In this document: piece by piece, positions 60,047 to 64,000 of the stretch
Numbering within the stretch: the first letter of the stretch is position 1
Layout: the number at the start of each line of letters is the position of its first letter
Assembly: GCF_014646895.1 (NCBI RefSeq)
Contig: NZ_BMOD01000017.1
Coordinates: 45,840 to 109,839 of the forward strand
Reading direction: 5' to 3'
DNA length: 64,000 nucleotides
DNA from: Deinococcus roseus
GTDB lineage: Bacteria; Deinococcota; Deinococci; Deinococcales; Deinococcaceae
Made by a program: the position numbers and the translations under genes
Notes under the pieces: model-generated
Seen by the model: the letters and a program-made list of their open reading frames with translations, nothing else
The model's database searches: none
Told to the model about the DNA's origin: nothing

Positions 60047-60940
60047 ATGCAGGTCAATCCTGAGCACCTCCTCACCTTTCTGGTGGTCGCAGAGCACGGC
60101 AGCCTCACCGCCGCTGGTGAACAGTTGCACCTCAGTCAGCCCGCCATTTCCAGCCAGCTGAAACAACTGACCACCGTGGTTGGAGAACCCCTGTTCCAGC
60201 GGCACCGCCACGGGGTCACCCTCACCAACACAGGACAGGGGCTTCTTGAACACGCCAGAACCGTGCAACGTGCCCTGCAAGGGACCCGTACTTACCTGCA
60301 AGACCTGCAGGGGTTGCAAACCGGAAATTTGCGGGTGGCGGCCAGCCTGACCATTGCAGCCACCTTGTTGCCTGGCATGCTGGCCCACTACCACCAGCAG
60401 CATCCGGGGGTGAAATTGCAGGTCCGGCAGGGCAACACCCGTGAAGTGCTGAATTTTCTGCTGAACAGCACCAGCGAACTGGCCCTGATTGAAGGCCCTC
60501 CTCCCCTGTTGCCCACAGATGTGCACTCTTTTGTGTTCCATCAGGACCATCTGGTGCTGGTGGCCAGCCCACAGCATCCCCTGGCCCATGAGCAGGTGCA
60601 AACCTCAGACCTGCAGCATCTTCCGGTGATCTGGCGGGAAGCAGGATCCGGCACCCGTGAAGTGGCAGAGCGTGCCCTGCAACAGGCAGGCCTTCAGGTG
60701 CAAACCGTGCTGGAACTCGCAGGCACCGAAGCCGTCAAAGAAGCGGTGCTGCAAAACCTGGGGGTGGCTTTCCTCTCTGAACGCTCGGTGCAGCGGGAAG
60801 TGCAAACCGGTCTGCTGGTGCAGCTTCCCGTTCCCCTGCAAGGCCTGCAGCGGGAATTCCGGGTGGTGGGTGGGCCTCCTGCCACCCAGTCCAGAGCCGT
60901 GCAGGCTTTTCTGACCCTGCTGCAGGACACCCCCTCATAA
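60047..60940 (+). CDS. LysR-family transcriptional regulator
   Basis: A 297-residue LysR protein. The N-terminal helix-turn-helix (about 5-65) reads LLTFLVVAEHGSLTAAGEQLHLSQPAISSQLKQLTTVVGEPLFQR. The periplasmic-binding-like effector domain (about 90-290) includes GNLRVAASLTIAATLLPGMLAHY, SELALIEGPPP and FHQDHLVLVASPQHPL. That pattern recalls the CysL/CbbR-like branch, which would fit a sulfite or carbon-related TDT transporter, but this is a weak inference. It is divergent from the transporter and probably leaderless. Its stop overlaps that of the convergent diguanylate cyclase by 6 nt. Confidence 0.9.
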   Translation: MQVNPEHLLTFLVVAEHGSLTAAGEQLHLSQPAISSQLKQLTTVVGEPLFQRHRHGVTLTNTGQGLLEHARTVQRALQGTRTYLQDLQGLQTGNLRVAASLTIAATLLPGMLAHYHQQHPGVKLQVRQGNTREVLNFLLNSTSELALIEGPPPLLPTDVHSFVFHQDHLVLVASPQHPLAHEQVQTSDLQHLPVIWREAGSGTREVAERALQQAGLQVQTVLELAGTEAVKEAVLQNLGVAFLSERSVQREVQTGLLVQLPVPLQGLQREFRVVGGPPATQSRAVQAFLTLLQDTPS

Positions 60941-63097
60941 CACCGTGATGTGGTTCCTCTGTTGCCGTTTGGACTGGTAAAGCCCCTGATCGGCCTGATG
61001 CACCAGTTGCAGCGCATCTTCACCCGGACGGGGCACCTGGGACTTGACCCCCATGCTGAGGGTGATGTGCTCAGACACCTCTGAAGCAGGATGGGAAAGC
61101 TTGAGGGCCGCCACGGTGGCCTGAATGCGCTCGGCGACCCGTCTGGCTCCCTCTGCCGTGGTTTCTGGAAGCACCACCACGAACTCCTCGCCGCCATAAC
61201 GGGCCACCATGTCGCCCGGACGGTAAGCCGCCTGGAAAAGCGCCTGGGCAATGGACCTCAGGCACTGGTCCCCGGCCAGATGGCCGCAGGCATCGTTGTA
61301 CTTCTTGAAGAAATCCACATCGCACATGATCAGGGCAAGGCTCTGGCCTGAACGCTGGTGCTCTTTCCACGTGCGCTGCAGGTAATCGTCGAACGCCGTG
61401 CGGTTGTACACGCGGGTGAGGCCATCCATCAAGAGGGATTTGCGAAGCTCCCGGTTGGCCTCTTCCAGCTGGCAGGTGCGCTCCTGCACCAGATGTTCGA
61501 GTTCTTCTGAGTGACGGATCAGCTCCTGGGTCCTGACCATGTGGTGGATGCTGCGGGTCACCAGGTAACGGAGCAGCTCTTCATCGCCACCCCAGTCCGG
61601 GGGTTCCACCATCATGAAGCAACCATAATGCTCGTCATTGACGTAAATCGGGTGCACCTGCCAGTTGAGGGAAGCTCCATCCCGCAAGAGCACACCTGGC
61701 AACAAATCACAGGCTTCCAGCACCTCGCCTTCCTGACCCACCCCTCCGCTGCTGAGTTGCACCTTCACCCGGTTGCCCGGCTGCCGTCCAAACTGGTCGT
61801 AGAGGGCCAGCATGAAGTGCTGGAGTCCAATGGAAGGCAGGCTGTGCTTGAGTTCAGAAAGCAGGCCTTCCAGGGTGTCATGTGCCCCCATGGAGGTGCC
61901 CACATGGGACAGGTGCCGCACCTGGCGCAATTGCCCCACCGTCTGGCGGGTTTCCAGCCGCACGATGCGTTCAGACACCAGCTGGCTGGCCTGCAACCCC
62001 AGTTTCAGGGCTTTCTGCTGCTGGTCTGCAGGCAGACAGGCACTGGTTTCACTCCAGCCAAGCAGCAGGTTCTGAAAGCGCTCCAGCTGAACTGCACTGT
62101 CCACCGTTTGCAAAGTCTGCTTCCAGAAAGGCAAAAACGCATTCTGGATTCCATTTAATTGCTGCAGAAAAGCAGCAAAAAGTTCACCCTGAGGATCCAG
62201 CTCCTGCAGGTCTTCCAGTGGGATTTCGGGCAAGGTCCGGTTGCCACAGGATTCCCGGATGACCAGCCGGGAAGGCACCTGCACATCTGCTCCGGGAAGG
62301 CCCTGCATCATGTCCAGCAGAAGCCGGGCGGCCACCCTGCCCATCTCTGCAACAGGTTGCCTGACGGTGGTGAGGGGAGAAGGTGCAGACTGCCCACTCT
62401 CCACATCATCAAAACCCACCACCGCCACATCCTGCGGAACCTGCAGGCCATGTTCCTGCAGCACCCCCATCACCGCGACAGCCATGTCATCATTGGCGCA
62501 CACCACGCAATCAAAATCCCGCTGTCCATCCTTCAAAAACTGCAGCATGGCATGCCTTGCTGTGGGAGGGTAAAAATCCCCATTCAGACAGTGGTCTTCC
62601 CTGAAAACCACACCGTGGTCCTGCAAAACTGCCCGGAAGATGTTTTCCCGTTCACTGGAATCCGGGTTGCCTTCCACGCCCTGCATGAACACGAATTTGC
62701 GGTGTCCCTGCAGCACAATCAGGTGCTCCATCAGGTCCTGCATCCCCCTGGAATTGCTGGCCTGCACCGTGACCACTCCGGGCAATGCCCGTCCAAAGCC
62801 CACCACCGGAAGGTGCCTGAACGGCTGCAAAAACGCCCGCAGTTCTTCATCGGTGCTGTGGTTCCCCAGGGTGGAGGTGAGCACAAAAACCCCCTGGTGC
62901 CCCTGGGGTTGCACCATCTGGTAGATGTGGTTGCTGGTGGCATACACAGGATGGGGATGGTGCAGTTCCCGGCCCACATAGGTGGTGGTGCTGACCCCTG
63001 CAGCATGCAAAGTCTCTTGCAGGGTTTTCAGGACGGTTTTCTGAAAAGGACCAATCCAGTCTGTCAGGATGGCAACGTTGGGATGCTGGTGGTCCAT
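60935..63097 (-). CDS. Diguanylate cyclase with LacI-type sugar-binding sensor
   Basis: A 720-residue protein; ATG 63097 has GGAGGAG upstream. Residues about 5-285 match the ligand-binding domain of LacI/GalR repressors (NVAILTDWIGPFQKTVLKTL, GHRKFVFMQG, DCVVCANDDMAVAVMGVL, DVAVVGFDDVESGQSAPSPLTTVRQP), but the N-terminal helix-turn-helix is absent. A middle GAF-like/helical region (about 300-520) leads through a coiled coil (LEHLVQERTCQLEEANRELRKS) to a GGDEF domain (about 550-715) with RYGGEEFVVVLPE near 638 and I-site RPGD five residues before. No signal peptide, so it should sense an intracellular sugar and set cyclic di-GMP levels. Confidence 0.88.
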   Translation of the reverse strand: MDHQHPNVAILTDWIGPFQKTVLKTLQETLHAAGVSTTTYVGRELHHPHPVYATSNHIYQMVQPQGHQGVFVLTSTLGNHSTDEELRAFLQPFRHLPVVGFGRALPGVVTVQASNSRGMQDLMEHLIVLQGHRKFVFMQGVEGNPDSSERENIFRAVLQDHGVVFREDHCLNGDFYPPTARHAMLQFLKDGQRDFDCVVCANDDMAVAVMGVLQEHGLQVPQDVAVVGFDDVESGQSAPSPLTTVRQPVAEMGRVAARLLLDMMQGLPGADVQVPSRLVIRESCGNRTLPEIPLEDLQELDPQGELFAAFLQQLNGIQNAFLPFWKQTLQTVDSAVQLERFQNLLLGWSETSACLPADQQQKALKLGLQASQLVSERIVRLETRQTVGQLRQVRHLSHVGTSMGAHDTLEGLLSELKHSLPSIGLQHFMLALYDQFGRQPGNRVKVQLSSGGVGQEGEVLEACDLLPGVLLRDGASLNWQVHPIYVNDEHYGCFMMVEPPDWGGDEELLRYLVTRSIHHMVRTQELIRHSEELEHLVQERTCQLEEANRELRKSLLMDGLTRVYNRTAFDDYLQRTWKEHQRSGQSLALIMCDVDFFKKYNDACGHLAGDQCLRSIAQALFQAAYRPGDMVARYGGEEFVVVLPETTAEGARRVAERIQATVAALKLSHPASEVSEHITLSMGVKSQVPRPGEDALQLVHQADQGLYQSKRQQRNHITVL

Positions 63098-63182
63098 GGG
63101 GCTCCTCCGAAAACGGGGTGGAATTCCAGCCTGTTATACTGCGTACAACCTGTCAGAAACCTTTTCTGCTCTGCAACCCTGT

Positions 63183-63830
63183 TCAGGTGGTTTTGAGGTC
63201 CAGCCACCAGCCCATGCTGGCTTCAGACCACCAGACTTGCAGGTAAGGCTCTGCATCCCGCAGGGTGGCCGCCACCAGCCCAGCAGGTGCAATGGGGTAA
63301 ACCTCATCGTCGGGCCACATCATGGGCCAGGGGTTCATCACCAGGGCCACATCGGGACCGCTCCACCAGGGCCAGGGCTCGTACCCCACCAGGGTGTTGT
63401 AGGTGTCTTCCAGATCTGCAGGAAGTTGCCAGTCATCCATGCGAGACAGTCCAAGGCCACGCAGCCAGCGTTCCACTTCTGTGGATCCATAAAGGCAAAT
63501 GGCCTGAAGGGGAGGCACACTTTCTTTCAACTGGGCATACAGCGGCTCTGCGCCTTTGACCCGATGCGCTTTTGGCAGCACAGAAAACCCCCCGGTTCCC
63601 TCCCGGTTCTGGTGACGGTACACCGTCAGGCCCTGAGAGGGCACTGGAACAGCCTGTGCAGTCAGGACAAACACAGGTTCTGCAGTCTGGTGGTGTTTGA
63701 AAGGGCCAGCCTGCACAAATTCACCACCCCAGTGGCCCACAATCCCGGAAGGGGTTTCGGTGGTGGTGAGGAGCAAAGCATCTCTGGTCAGCCGCCGGGC
63801 TTCTTGCTGCAACAGGTCTTCTGCATTCAT
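63183..63830 (-). CDS. Hypothetical 215-residue protein
   Basis: Coding potential is good but the start is uncertain. ATG 63830 (MNAEDLLQQEARRLTRDALL) is chosen; GGAAGAG lies directly against it, and the open frame extends to 63956 through a direct repeat. The protein is Trp- and Pro-rich (GYEPWPWWSGPDVALVMNPWPMMWPDDEVYPIAPAG, YLQVWWSEASMGWWLDLK) with a strand-rich middle. No domain recognised. It is upstream of, and on the same strand as, the sugar-sensing diguanylate cyclase, 85 nt away. Confidence 0.55.
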   Translation of the reverse strand: MNAEDLLQQEARRLTRDALLLTTTETPSGIVGHWGGEFVQAGPFKHHQTAEPVFVLTAQAVPVPSQGLTVYRHQNREGTGGFSVLPKAHRVKGAEPLYAQLKESVPPLQAICLYGSTEVERWLRGLGLSRMDDWQLPADLEDTYNTLVGYEPWPWWSGPDVALVMNPWPMMWPDDEVYPIAPAGLVAATLRDAEPYLQVWWSEASMGWWLDLKTT

Positions 63831-63891
63831 CTCTTCCAGTTTATCCAGGAAAAGGGAAGCGAAATCCCGAGAAAACCCCCAAAATAGCGAC

Positions 63892-63943
63892 ACCTTTGTG
63901 TGGTTTGGCCTTTCAGGGTAGGGATACCTTTGTGTGGTTTGGC
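63892..63943. repeat. Direct repeat, 18-bp unit, 34-bp period
   Basis: ACCTTTGTGTGGTTTGGC at 63892-63909 and again at 63926-63943. Phased at about three helical turns just upstream of the hypothetical gene, it may be a tandem binding site. Confidence 0.6.
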
Positions 63944-64000
63944 AGATCTTCTGCATGGGAAAACCCTGGTACAGCCTTGCATGCCTTTCAGTAAAACCTG

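Overview
The window looks like chromosome of a Deinococcus-type bacterium. This is inferred from the moderately high GC, Shine-Dalgarno sequences almost always of the AAAGGAG or AGAGGT type, a few genes with a -10 box only 6 nt before the ATG (leaderless), and the mix of protein families; no rRNA or species marker is present. The window is dominated by secreted or lipid-anchored polysaccharide-degrading enzymes and sugar ABC transporters, with several cyclic-di-GMP signalling proteins. No tRNA, rRNA, CRISPR array, transposase, integrase or phage module was found.

Layout. 1-3.2 kb: start of a Gln/Gly-rich protein, a possibly leaderless BRO/KilA-N-like protein, a PAS-GAF-GGDEF diguanylate cyclase. 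3.2-9.6 kb: two divergent GH26-like lipoprotein glycosidases sharing a 600-bp control region full of palindromes, a hypothetical gene, and a ricin-lectin + GH12 endoglucanase. 9.6-15 kb: a PA14 + RCC1-repeat lipoprotein and a PAS/GAF/HD-GYP phosphodiesterase. 15.3-20.4 kb: a GH2 glycosidase-ABC importer operon with an internal terminator after the binding-protein gene. 20.9-24 kb: two overlapping sialidase-fold (GH93/GH33-like) secreted proteins. 24.4-28.3 kb: small genes including a sigma region-2-only protein, an ArsR-type regulator with a large C-terminal domain and a two-gene operon. 28.4-34 kb: a SWIM/SNF2 helicase, a short-chain dehydrogenase, and an ICMT-like membrane methyltransferase whose promoter carries a CzrA/SmtB-type operator.

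34.2-45.7 kb is a dextran/isomaltooligosaccharide utilisation locus. A six-gene minus-strand operon (GH66 dextranase, binding protein, two permeases, second GH66, GH15 glucodextranase) is divergent from a ROK repressor, followed by a third GH66 gene. A 21-bp inverted repeat (7-7-7 geometry) lies just downstream of both GH66 promoters and once more between them, so a local ROK regulon is the simplest reading: GH66 enzymes cut dextran outside the cell, the ABC system imports isomaltooligosaccharides, GH15 releases glucose.

45.8-53.1 kb: a GH16 endoglucanase, a leaderless small gene, a GH30-CBM6 enzyme with a LacI/GalR-type operator, and a two-gene mannan operon (carbohydrate-binding lipoprotein + GH26 mannanase). 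53.3-64 kb: small hypotheticals, a truncated GGDEF remnant, a second HD-GYP protein, an orphan PAS histidine kinase, a TDT-family transporter whose downstream gene is coupled to a 26-residue leader ORF, a divergent LysR regulator, and a diguanylate cyclase whose sensor is a LacI-type sugar-binding domain.

A mosaic intergenic repeat family (palindrome GGGCG...CGCCCCTACA, GTCAGC repeats, CTGCCTT heptamers, CTCGGC repeats) occurs in at least five gaps. The most interesting leads are the ROK operator triplet, the metal-sensor-type operator on the methyltransferase, the sugar-sensor/c-di-GMP fusion, the mosaic repeats and the coupled leader peptide.
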